Origin: Poteriospumella lacustris
Lineage: Eukaryota > Sar > Chrysophyceae > Chromulinales > Dinobryaceae
Direction: 5' to 3'
NCBI GenBank assembly: GCA_008000375.1
Contig: SMOI01000175.1
Coordinates: 5,631-69,630 of the forward strand
DNA length: 64,000 bases
Every line of letters begins with the position of its first letter. The stretch's first letter is position 1. This document shows, piece by piece, positions 10,090-19,473 of the stretch. Below the pieces are notes generated by a model, which was not told where the DNA came from, ran no database searches, and worked only from the letters and a program-made list of their open reading frames with translations. Position numbers and translations under genes: made by a program.

Positions 10090-13000
10090 ATGTTGATTCG
10101 GTTGGCAGCAACACCGTCATTGTTATATATAGCTCTACTGCTGGTGTTGTCGATCAACGTTTCCCTGGGCGACAAGTATTTCGTTCAAAATGATTTGAGC
10201 AAGCGCATCCAAACGTCTCGATTGAAGCCCAGGCTTCTCGAGCCATCCGTCTCCATTACCGCGCAATTACCGAATCCATTGTCCGATGAGTCGTTGCAAA
10301 TCAGAGAATTCATTCCGGAAAAAGTACTGCACAGGCGGCTTCCTTGGAGCGCGAAGCTACTTCTCAAGTTCTTCAAGAATCCGCTCACAAAATCAAACAA
10401 AGCGACGTTTCCTGCACAGCCATTGTCCTCGACCACAACCATGTCGCGTGTGAAGCTGTTATTTCCATTCTTGGATCATCCATGGATAAAGCCGATCTTG
10501 GAAAAGCTCTCCCCGGTCGGGAAGTCCGTGCTGATGTGGATACGAACGAACAAAGACATATTCTTGGCGGGTGCCAAGGTGTTAGCCGGCGTGTATATCC
10601 GTAAGTAGCGAATGTCTTCTTGTTCCCGTTTGAATCCAGGTTGATCCATTTGTTTCTCGCTGTAGTCCTGTCAATAGCTCGGCGAATCATTCATTGGTAC
10701 ACGGGCGTCGCAGAATACGAGCTTCTCTTGGACCAGCACGATTTCGACTACCAAACGTACGGGGTCCACATGGACGGATTCGGCTCGTGGATTTTGTCGC
10801 GTGCAGACAAAACCGACGTAGAAAACTGTGGGTACAGCGAGAGTTACCATCGCATTGAAACCGCTCTCAACAAGCCATGTTTCCCGTACGCCATGAACAC
10901 CTATGCGCTGCACATCGGCAACGAACTGGCGGAAATCGTGGCCGATGTGGATGTGCGGGTACGAGCCATGCGGAAGGGCTTTCAACGTGCCAACAAAGAA
11001 CTTCAACTCCTCCAGCAACAGCAACAACAGTTACAAACAAGCCCATCTACCGCCCACAGTCGCGGTGGGGTATCGATGAAGTCACTTGTCACGGCGCGGA
11101 ACGCGGTCAAGGACTTCACGGCGGCTTTGGAAGTCGAATCCGATGTCACCTTGGTGCTGCAAAAGGCGCTGGTGATATTGTCTGTACGTCAAGCCGATGC
11201 GTACTTACGAGCGACGCGTATGTTGATTCTGATGGAAGCGAACAACTGCGAAGATTTGTTGAAATCGTGGCGTGAGAAGTTGGCGAAGAAGTCGCAGACG
11301 TTGCGGATACCCGTCTTGCAGAACGTGTTGGCGAAGATTATTGGCTTTACGACGGGTTCACGACTGAAGAACATGAGCAAACCGCATTCATTGGTGGTGG
11401 GGCCGTCTCCGTCGTCCTCTTGGGAGGAGAGCACCAACGGTACCCGCAGCGGTCACAGCAGAGACCTGAGAGGAGACGCTGCTGCTGCCACCGCTGCTGC
11501 ACACAATGATGAAGCCCCGTCTTCCTCCTCCTCGTTCCCATCCGCAGTAGCCAACGCCGACGTCGACGCGTATTCTACGAATCTCTTGGTGAAGGACCTG
11601 AACGCGAAGGAGAAGGTCATTTTGCTGGAGAATCTGTTGAAGAACTTGTACATCGTCTCGGGTCGCATCCAACGTCACTTGGAGGTCTTACAGCAGTATG
11701 CAGTCCCTTTAGCCGAGCCAAACGATGAGACGTTACAAGACGATCGTGTATGGCAACAGTTGGAAGGCTGGGTGGCGCAGACATCGACGTTGACCTTGGA
11801 GGCCGTGCACGCGTTGAGTTTCCAACCGACCGAATTGGCGGCCAAAACGAAAAACGCCTTTTCCAGTGGCAGTAGCCGTCCGCAGATGTTTACGTCCACC
11901 GTAGAGCCGCATCAAACGGCTTCAGCAGCGACGCCGTTTTCGTCGCTTTTGCCGTTGTCGTCGTTGTCGTCGTCGGCGGCGGCGGCGTCGCTGGCATCGA
12001 CCAGTAGCCCACGGGACTACCCATCGTTTGGGCCCATGCCCCGTGATGCCTCCTCCCCGCTGGCGATGGCATCATCATCAGCGTCATCACCATCGTCGTT
12101 GATTGTGAATGGCTCTCTACGCCGACGGTTCCTACCCGCCGACGAGGCGGTGGCAGACCTCCTGTCACCACCACCGTCGTTGTCTTCGTCTGCCTCGCCG
12201 TCCACCGCAGCCGTCAACGCCGCCAATCCACTGCCGCCCCACGAATTGCCAATGGAACCGCAGCCACAGCAACACCGCCCTCCGTCCAGCGACAGCGACA
12301 GCGACAGCAACGGAAAGAGGCTGCCCGCCTCGGTGTGGGCGGAGTTACGTCGTTTGGCCACCATCGCGTCTGCGTCGGACCTGCTGCTGCCAGCCAAGCA
12401 CATCCCCGTCGTGGAATTCTTGATACCCGTTTCCACGGCGACGTTGGTCGAACACGGCCTGTTGTCCGCGACACGGTGGCAAACGGTGCTGCATCGAACC
12501 GGCGCACAGGAGGTGCACGTTTCAGCCTGGCACACGGAGGGAGCGTCAGCGTCAGCATCAGTCAGTGGCAACAGTCCCACCACCAGTCCAACGTTTGGGA
12601 CGCGGGAGATCATCTTCCAACAGCAGAATCAACCACCGCTCTCCTCCCTCTCTTCCTCCTCTTCCTCAGAGGAGGAAGAGGGGGCGGCGGTGGCAGAAGG
12701 CAGCCTCCCCACGTGGACACAGCGACAATCGCTGACCCAAGTACTGCCGCTGACACCCGCCAGGGCGACGTATGCCCACCATGAGAAGGCCGACCCCGCC
12801 GCCGTCTACGCCATGGCCACGTTTCAACGGTTCCTCTCGTCGTCGTGGGCGGACACACCGTCCGACTCCACCGCCACGCCGACCTCGTCGTTGGCGTCGT
12901 CGTTTCCGGCGTCGATTGTCATGTACAACGCGACGACGCGATGGATCTTCGCTCCTGCCAGTCGTGCGGACTTGGTCGCTTGGCGCCAGCAGCGAGCTAC

Positions 13001-13446
13001 TCCTCGGCCACACGCTACAGCGACAGCGACTGATGGTGCAGCGTCGGTAGCGGCCACAACTGCAGGAGACGATGACGAGAGAGGAGCTGCCCTGGGACCT
13101 CGCATATCGTCGTTTGTACGCCGCCGCCTCTTCGGTCGAGGTCGAGATGCGTCGTCGTCGTCGTCTTCGTTGTCGGCCTCGTCGGCCTCGTCGCAGTCGT
13201 CGCGTGCGTCCCATGGCTGGTCCATGGGGCCCACTGCTGGTCACTCGGTGGCGGACGACCGAGACCGTGATGAGTTTCTGTGGACCAAGGTCCAAGTGTC
13301 CGTTGACATCCGCGTACCACCGTCGATGTATCGCTACTACATCGCCTCGGTCGTGCTCGGTGACACGAAACGACTCGTCGAGACGTGGAAAACGACCGTG
13401 GACGAGTATTTCCTGCGCGACGAGACCACTGCCACCGATCCGTCGA

Positions 13447-13479
<33 letters not shown>

Positions 13480-15571
13480 GCAGTCGCGGCGGTGAGGACG
13501 ACGACGAGATTCGCCGGTTGTTCCACCGGGAAAGGGCCAACTTCGCCGGGGGAAGCAGTAGCACTGCTACGGCTGCTGCTGCGGCGTTAAAGCACCCGCA
13601 CGTGATGCTGCTCTCCGGTGGCACCGCGCAGCCGTGGACACGGCCCTCCTGGTCCTCCACGACGACGGCGGCGGCCACAAACGCATGGGAGTCACAATCG
13701 CCGTCGAAAACCACCGGCGGTTTCCCAAAGCCGAAGACGACCTCGTCTATCGCTGGTGCCGCGGCTGCGGCTACTGCGGAGGCTTCCTCGGCGACGACGC
13801 GGCCGATGTCGACAGTGCAAGACACCGCTGCTGTATGGGCTCCCGCAACAACGACAGCGACGGCGATGTCGACGTTTCCCTGGGCGATGCCCACGTCGTC
13901 CTCACCGTCCGCGATGCTGCCGCCTCAACCCGCGGTGGCCGTCCTGCCCACCGACAGGGGCAGGGGCAGGGGCAGTGGCGGCGGCGCTGACGGTGGCAGC
14001 CGAACCACCGCCGCCGCCGCGGTGTCGTTTACCCCCACCGCTTCGTCTCGCTTCCCCTTCGATCACCAACTCTACCGCGATCTCCACCGCCTCGAGACCG
14101 CGCTGACCCATCACGAACGACAACTCTTGCGCCTGCGTGCCTCGTGGCAAACGAGCGGCGTCATTTTGAAAGATTTGACCCGTGTCTCGCAGACCTTCGC
14201 TTATCATTTGCAAACGATGGGTTTACGGAAACGTATGTATCAGGGGATCTATGCCATTCTACGGGTCCGGGTCGTCGTCTCGTTGGTCTTTTGGACGTCG
14301 TTGTGTCTCGCGGGTTTTGAATTGAACAAGCGCTCGGAGGACATCTCGTGGGGGCTCGATTTCTTGTGGAAAACCTCTCAACGCTTTGTGAAACGTCGCA
14401 TCGCGAAGCCGACGTTGAGCATTGTCAACGACGTGATCTTGAACCAGCGCACGAAGATCACCGATGTCCGGGCGTTGTCGGATGCGCAACGCTCGTTGCG
14501 GGCGATGCTGTATGACTTCCTGCTACAACACAGGTAACGTGACCGGTGACACCGCAATGCTCACTCACGCGATATAACGCTCTTCTTCTGCGGTGCCCCT
14601 TGTTGACACTGATACAGCCCGGGTATGTCGGAGACGGAACGACAACGATTGGCGACGGCGATGGACATGCGGCCCATTTCCGAGGCGTACGAACAACAGC
14701 TCAAGTACGTTGCGTTACGTTACGTTGCTGGTGCTCTTGACGAGGTGTATCTCGATCTAACGCCGCTGTGGTCTCTCTCCCTGTGTCTGTGTCTGTGTCT
14801 GTGTCTGTGTCTGTGTCTGTGTCTGTGTCTGTGTCTGTGTCTGTGTCTGTGTCTGTGTCTGTGTCTGTGTCTGTGTGTCTCTCTCTCGCCTTCTCTCGCT
14901 CTCTCTGTGTCTGTAGGCATCCGATGCGGAACATTGTCCGTGGCAGCATAGCGCGCTTGGTCTTGATTCAATTGCAATTTGTGAAAAAGGAATTGCTGGT
15001 GGCGATGCAAGCGATTGATGAGTTGTTCAATGCGAATCAAGTGAATTTGCAGTTGTTGGCGGTGACGCCGGCGATTCTGGCGGTGTTTGGGTTGCAAGTG
15101 ATGGGTCGGTTGGTGACCACGGCGGTGAAAGCGACGACGAAAGGTGGAGGCACGATGATGGGAAGTGCGGCGGCGGTCTATCGCGACGTGAAATTGCATT
15201 TGCGCGAGATTGAACGTGTCTTGGTCAATTCGGAAGCGTATCGCACCGTCGTCGTCCGCGTGGGCGGTCTTAGCACTGCTACTGCTACGACTGCCGCCGC
15301 GGGGCTATCGACGACGTTGCCACCGGAGTTATCGGCGAAGGAATGGGGCGAGATCCTGTCGATTCTCCATCGGATTCATTTGTTGTTGATGATTCACTCG
15401 GGGGGTACCTTCGAGTCGCACACGTTGCAGCAGTTGCAGGAGGATCTACGCGACATGGTTCGTCCCGGGTTGAGTGTCCAACAGCGGTTGAGTATCGTGG
15501 AGCGTATCCATCGCCATTACGCCTTCTTGCATGGTTCGCGACGGATGTTTGGGGGTGGCTTCATGCAGTGA
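10090..15571 (+). CDS. NCA2: NCA2 family protein with a large disordered insertion
   Basis: In yeast Nca2 acts at mitochondria and affects expression of the ATP6/ATP8 message. Four exons: 10090-10600, 10666-14533, 14618-14704 and 14917-15571, with introns of 65, 84 and 212 nt, give 1706 aa. The C-terminal part is the family signature: a hydrophobic segment (RVRVVVSLVFWTSLCLAGFE), then HPMRNIVRGSIARLVLIQLQ, and a second membrane segment (LLAVTPAILAVFGLQVMGRL). The N-terminus has a hydrophobic leader and the WYTGVAEYELLLDQ/DGFGSWILSR region. Between them lie about 800 residues rich in Ser, Ala and Thr with little order, absent from the roughly 600-residue yeast protein. The last intron carries a hexamer microsatellite. 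The start is the first ATG; an upstream TTG frame is not used. Family assignment rests mainly on the C-terminus. Confidence 0.8.
14781..14876 (+). repeat. Hexanucleotide microsatellite (CTGTGT)n, about 16 copies
   Basis: Perfect tandem hexamer filling the middle of the last NCA2 intron (14705-14916). It makes that intron 212 nt, against 61-103 nt for all others seen here. Flanks are CT-rich. Frames through it (Ser-Val repeats) are not coding. Confidence 0.9.
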
Positions 15572-16150
15572 TATGGTGAGTGTTGTTGTGTTGGTGTGAG
15601 ACGGCGGACGGCGCTGGATCACCGAGCCCCAGAGAGGTGAGTTGGGGGCGGGCGGTAGTACATAGTGTAAATATGGTAACAACTCGTTTCTTTAATCGAA
15701 ACAGAGAACAGCTTCTTGTCGTCGATGTCGGTGTTGGTGTCGGTATGCACGGGTGTTGTTGGTATTGTTATTGTAATTAGACATGAAGGCGGCTACTGAC
15801 TACGACCTGTGGGGAGGAGGGGGGGAGAGAACTACAGTTGAACTAGCCGCAATATGCAGGCGTAGGCGCGTCAAACGAGAGAAAACAGCAAAACCGGGCG
15901 TAGCAGTGTGTGCGTGTGTGCAAGGAGCAATGCGCCATGTCGACTCGATGACGGGCGCTTGTGAATGTACAGTAGTTGGAGTGAGACATAGCCAGTCCGC
16001 CTACGCTGGCTGACGGTGCATGCCGTAGGAGGGAAGACGAGGGCAGAAAACGACGGAAAATGCGCAGTACAGCGCCAAGAAGCAGCCAACAATACCACGA
16101 AATGAAATGAAACAAAAGACGAGGATCGAGACACATGCACGGACCGACCG
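15572..16150. other. Intergenic region between convergent genes
   Basis: This 579-nt tail-to-tail gap holds the 3' ends of NCA2 and the deformylase gene. I see no gene, RNA or strong repeat. Confidence 0.5.
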
Positions 16151-16753
16151 TTAACGATACCCACGGGCGATCGCCTCGAGACGCATCTGGCGGTATTCTT
16201 CCATCGGAATCATATTCGTCGCCATGTCCGAGAAGAGCACACCGTTCAAATGGTCAATTTCATGTTGTACCAAGCGAGCTAAATAACCACGGATAGTACC
16301 CTGAAGTTGTTCCCCGTCGACGTTGTAGGCCGTGTAATGGATTTCTTTGTATCGTTGGACCAAACCTGCGACCCCTTCAACCGAGAAACAGCCTTCGTAA
16401 TCCGCATGGAAACCCGCCTCTTCATTTCCTACATACGATGGATTGATCCAAACGGTTTTAGACATGACATCCGACAAGTCTGGTCGCCAGATACGAAGTT
16501 CTGGAGTATCGGGCGTGGCAAAGACAATGATTCGTTTGCTGATACCGATTTGTGGCGCAGCTAACCCGGCACAATTTCCCTCGCGATCAAACTTGAGTGA
16601 TAATGTCTCCATTGCTGTGCGATCTTCATCGCTCAACGGGAATTCTACTGCAACTGCCATGTCTCGAAGCATTTCCGGGACATGATCGGAGACTTTCGGC
16701 TTGTATGCCACGTACTCGGGCAAGACGATGTCGTTCTCCACTACAGTTGCCAT
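16151..16753 (-). CDS. PDF: Peptide deformylase
   Basis: Removes the formyl group from N-terminal formyl-Met of proteins made on organellar or bacterial ribosomes. The 200-aa frame carries all three family motifs: motif 1 CAGLAAPQIG (residues 61-70), motif 2 EGCFS (metal ligand C122; Phe where Leu is usual) and motif 3 QHEIDH (H164, H168, catalytic E165). The length fits a complete catalytic domain. The protein starts MATVVENDIV with no visible targeting peptide, and an in-frame TGA lies a short way upstream; a small upstream exon cannot be excluded. It shares a 405-nt divergent promoter with the sirtuin gene. In eukaryotes this enzyme is normally mitochondrial or plastidic; a cytosolic form or a recent gain from bacteria are alternatives that a tree would settle. 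Confidence 0.9.
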   Translation of the reverse strand: MATVVENDIVLPEYVAYKPKVSDHVPEMLRDMAVAVEFPLSDEDRTAMETLSLKFDREGNCAGLAAPQIGISKRIIVFATPDTPELRIWRPDLSDVMSKTVWINPSYVGNEEAGFHADYEGCFSVEGVAGLVQRYKEIHYTAYNVDGEQLQGTIRGYLARLVQHEIDHLNGVLFSDMATNMIPMEEYRQMRLEAIARGYR

Positions 16754-16917
16754 GTCTTCTTCCTGTCTGTTACTCCCTCACAAGTGTGTATCCCTTTCGA
16801 AAAGCAAAGCCATCACCAGTTCGCATGGGATGCCATCAGAACAACCGAACCAAGAAGATGAAAAGAAGATGGTCTCGTTGGATATTCCGGTATCATTATT
16901 TTTGTAACGCTCGATGA

Positions 16918-16929
16918 GTCAGGCCCCTC
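16918..16929 (+). promoter_or_regulatory. Shared promoter motif GTCAGGCCCCTC (copy 2)
   Basis: Identical over 12 bases to the copy at 36127-36138 on the other strand. It sits 165 nt from the deformylase ATG and 230 nt from the sirtuin ATG. The preceding bases make TGAGTCA, the classical AP-1/Gcn4-type bZIP site. Function inferred from position. Confidence 0.35.
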
Positions 16930-17002
16930 AGTTGACTTTTCCTGAGACGCTGATGATTCTTCTAAGCTGCTCGACAAATCACAAGATAATCATACCTGTG
17001 CT

Positions 17003-17048
17003 TGGCGAGTCAATCAATTGCTTTTTGGCGAGTCAATCAATTGCTTTT
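17003..17048. repeat. Exact 23-bp tandem duplication
   Basis: Two adjacent identical copies of a 23-bp unit (TGGCGAGTCAATCAATTGCT plus TTT), about 110 nt upstream of the sirtuin ATG. Each copy contains GAGTCAATCAAT. It may be a recent slippage event or doubled binding site. Confidence 0.85.
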
Positions 17049-17158
17049 TCGTTTTGATCTGTTGAACGAGAAGAAAAAAAGGATTGATACAAAATCGTCA
17101 CTTCACAGTATTCATTGTTGTACCTACTTCACTCTTGGATCCTGGATCACAGAGCATC

Positions 17159-18217
17159 ATGATAGCGATCAGATCGTTCCTATTGAGAGGAAGACAAAGT
17201 CCTTCCACAGTTAGATTCACATCTGCAATAGCTTCCCCGGGAAAACTTGAATATGCCTTTCCTTCCTCCGAACCTCCCAAATTAGAAATGTCACCCGTTC
17301 TTCAACTGGTCCTGCAACCACCAAAGGAAGACGAAGTTGATCAATTGGTCGAATTCTTTCGACGATCCAATCACATCTTGACGATTACCGGGGCGGGTGT
17401 GTCCACATCATCGGGGATCCCCGATTATCGCGGACCCGATGGTTCCTATAAAAAGGGACACAAACCGATGACCCACAGTGAATTTCTTTCCAGTGATTAC
17501 TCTCGGAAACGCTACTGGGCACGGTCCATGACCGGATGGTCACGTTTTGCACAAGCACGACCGAATATGGCTCATTACGCACTCACCGAATTGGAGAAAG
17601 ACGTGGGCATTGTCCACCATTTAGTCACCCAAAACGTCGATCGATTGCATGCCAAAGCCGGATCCCAACGATTGACGGATCTGCATGGTCGTATTGACCA
17701 AGTATGTTGTTTACAATGTGGCTATCGCTTCCCACGTGCCTTGATGCAAGATTGGCTGCTCAACGACAACGCGGATTTGGCCAAAACCATCGCGGAATCC
17801 ATCGAACGCAACCCCTCGTTACTGCGGGCGGATGGCGACGCAGAAATTGTCCATTTTGATACCCTGCTCGCGCAATATTCGATGCATGTCCCGACCTGTC
17901 CCGAATGCGTCGATGGAATCTTGAAGCCCGATGTCGTCTTCTTCGGTGACAATGTGCCCGCCGACCGCGTCCAGCGTATTTACGACGACATTGATCAACG
18001 TTGCGATGCGGTATTAGTCGTCGGTTCCTCGTTGGAAGTCTTTTCAGCGTTTCGGTTTGTGCATCGGGCAGCGACACAACGACAGTTGCCGATCGCGATT
18101 GTCAACTATGGCCCCACCCGTGCGGAACGGCAACAGCTACCGAACATTGTCTTCAAGTCGGAAGCGCATTGTGGAGAACTGTTGCAAGCCGCCGTCAATC
18201 AACTTCGTGAGGATTGA
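17159..18217 (+). CDS. SIRT4: SIRT4-type (class II) sirtuin, probably mitochondrial
   Basis: NAD-dependent protein deacylase/ADP-ribosyltransferase family. The 352-aa single-exon frame has the NAD loop GAGVSTSSGIPDYRG (residues 78-92), the class II extension DGSYKKGHKPMTHSEF, TQNVDRLH (157-164), the catalytic His in LHGRID (H176), and zinc cysteines C184-x2-C187 and CPEC. The last stretch VVGSSLEVFSAFR is typical of SIRT4 relatives. The start at 17159 gives an Arg/Ser-rich amphipathic N-terminus (MIAIRSFLLRGRQSPSTVRF) that looks like a mitochondrial presequence; the open frame upstream has no ATG. It is transcribed away from the deformylase gene, which would also act in the mitochondrion. Confidence 0.9.
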   Translation: MIAIRSFLLRGRQSPSTVRFTSAIASPGKLEYAFPSSEPPKLEMSPVLQLVLQPPKEDEVDQLVEFFRRSNHILTITGAGVSTSSGIPDYRGPDGSYKKGHKPMTHSEFLSSDYSRKRYWARSMTGWSRFAQARPNMAHYALTELEKDVGIVHHLVTQNVDRLHAKAGSQRLTDLHGRIDQVCCLQCGYRFPRALMQDWLLNDNADLAKTIAESIERNPSLLRADGDAEIVHFDTLLAQYSMHVPTCPECVDGILKPDVVFFGDNVPADRVQRIYDDIDQRCDAVLVVGSSLEVFSAFRFVHRAATQRQLPIAIVNYGPTRAERQQLPNIVFKSEAHCGELLQAAVNQLRED

Positions 18218-19473
18218 GTCCATATGGTATCAAAGAAGGGGGTGGGATCCTACGCGGGCGTGTACAGACAGTCCCCGGTTGCGTGTTGTGTTGTGGTGGT
18301 CGTTGCGTGTAATCGGCTCGTTGATTTATGTATATACAAACACACACATATATACCTCTACTACTACTGCTGCGGCCGCTTCTTCAGAACTATGATTTAG
18401 ATCAAATGAACAGGAGACGAAGAGCGTCATCGACGTGTGATACTCGCGAGACAGAGGAGACGAGACGAGGCATATCAACGATTCTAGCGGAAATTACAAT
18501 GGACACACGGGTCGGCAGGGTTCCGTTTAACTGTTTTGCACTGCAACGGTACCGGTGGCGACGTTTGCTGGGCGTCGTTGAAGGAGGTACACACACCCGT
18601 ATGCATGAACGACAGCTATCCTTCACGTCAAACCAGCCAGACAGCACAGCCGGTGGTGATGTTGGTGGGGGAGGGGGAAGAGGAGCGGGCAGCGAAGTGC
18701 AGGGCAACCCCGCTGACATTCCATCACCCAACCCGTCCAACGGTCTACCGCGACATCGACCAAGCAGAAACGCGAAACGATGCAATAAACAATTTTTCTG
18801 ACGTAAGGCGACAGCAAGTTTCACACACAACAGCCCAACCAAGCCATCCACAGCAGACCAAAGCTAAGCAAACAAACCACCAAAACAAAAAGGAGAAGAG
18901 AAGCATCTTACGGTAGAGGGTAGGGCAATTGGATGTGAACTTTTAACTGCACGCAAAACCCTCCGCTTTCAGCCCCCCTCCCCACCGGTCGCCAATGAGC
19001 GAACGGGGAAAGGTAAGGACTGGGGGGAGGAGTGGCGTGAATAAGCGGAACATGCGATGAAACGACGATAGGGGATGCAGACACGAGAGCAAAACACACA
19101 AGAGACGAAAATGAAAGAAACAGCGACGATTCTAAGGCGCAAACAAGTGTCGAAGAGAGGACGAAAAAACAAAAAAAAAAACAGGCGGCAGAAAATAGCA
19201 AAAAATAAAAAACGAGTACAGGGGACACACCGCAGAGCCCTGTCCACGTAAAGACAATGGTCCGTAGAGGGTTTGGAGGGCGGCAACAGAGAATACAGAC
19301 ACAGACGAAGCGGAGAGAAAGAGAGGGAGACACTCAACGCTCAATGCAGGACAACCGAGAGGGGCCCATTAAAAAAACACGCAGCCAATCCCTGCTGAGA
19401 CGGCCACGTTGAACAGGTGCAAAGGTCGGTACAAAACATGCAGACGCCCGCAGTGCGGCGGTGGAGGGCGTGC
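18218..19473. other. Long convergent intergenic region, purine-rich on the plus strand
   Basis: This 1256-nt gap lies between the convergent sirtuin and PAS genes. From about 18870 it is A/G-rich on the plus strand, so pyrimidine-rich in the sense of the PAS gene; it is probably that gene's long 3'UTR. ORFs are made of simple sequence (Leu/Ser/Phe/Cys) and are not coding. Confidence 0.5.

Larger units (their letters stand above)
16754..17158. other. Divergent promoter region (deformylase / sirtuin)
   Basis: This 405-nt head-to-head gap contains the shared motif at 16918-16929 and an exact 23-bp tandem duplication at 17003-17048. No gene seen. Confidence 0.5.

Noticed and set aside
12017-13894. 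Long frames on both strands inside NCA2 exon 2
   Set aside because: GC-rich triplet repeats keep several frames open; only one is continuous with the conserved NCA2 ends.
14768-14951. Long frames of Ser-Val, Cys-Leu or Thr-Asp repeats through the hexamer tract
   Set aside because: They arise from (CTGTGT)n inside an intron whose removal joins two conserved NCA2 exons in frame.
18900-19340. Hydrophobic minus-strand frames rich in Ser, Leu, Phe and Cys
   Set aside because: They come from pyrimidine tracts, overlap one another in all frames and lack conserved features.
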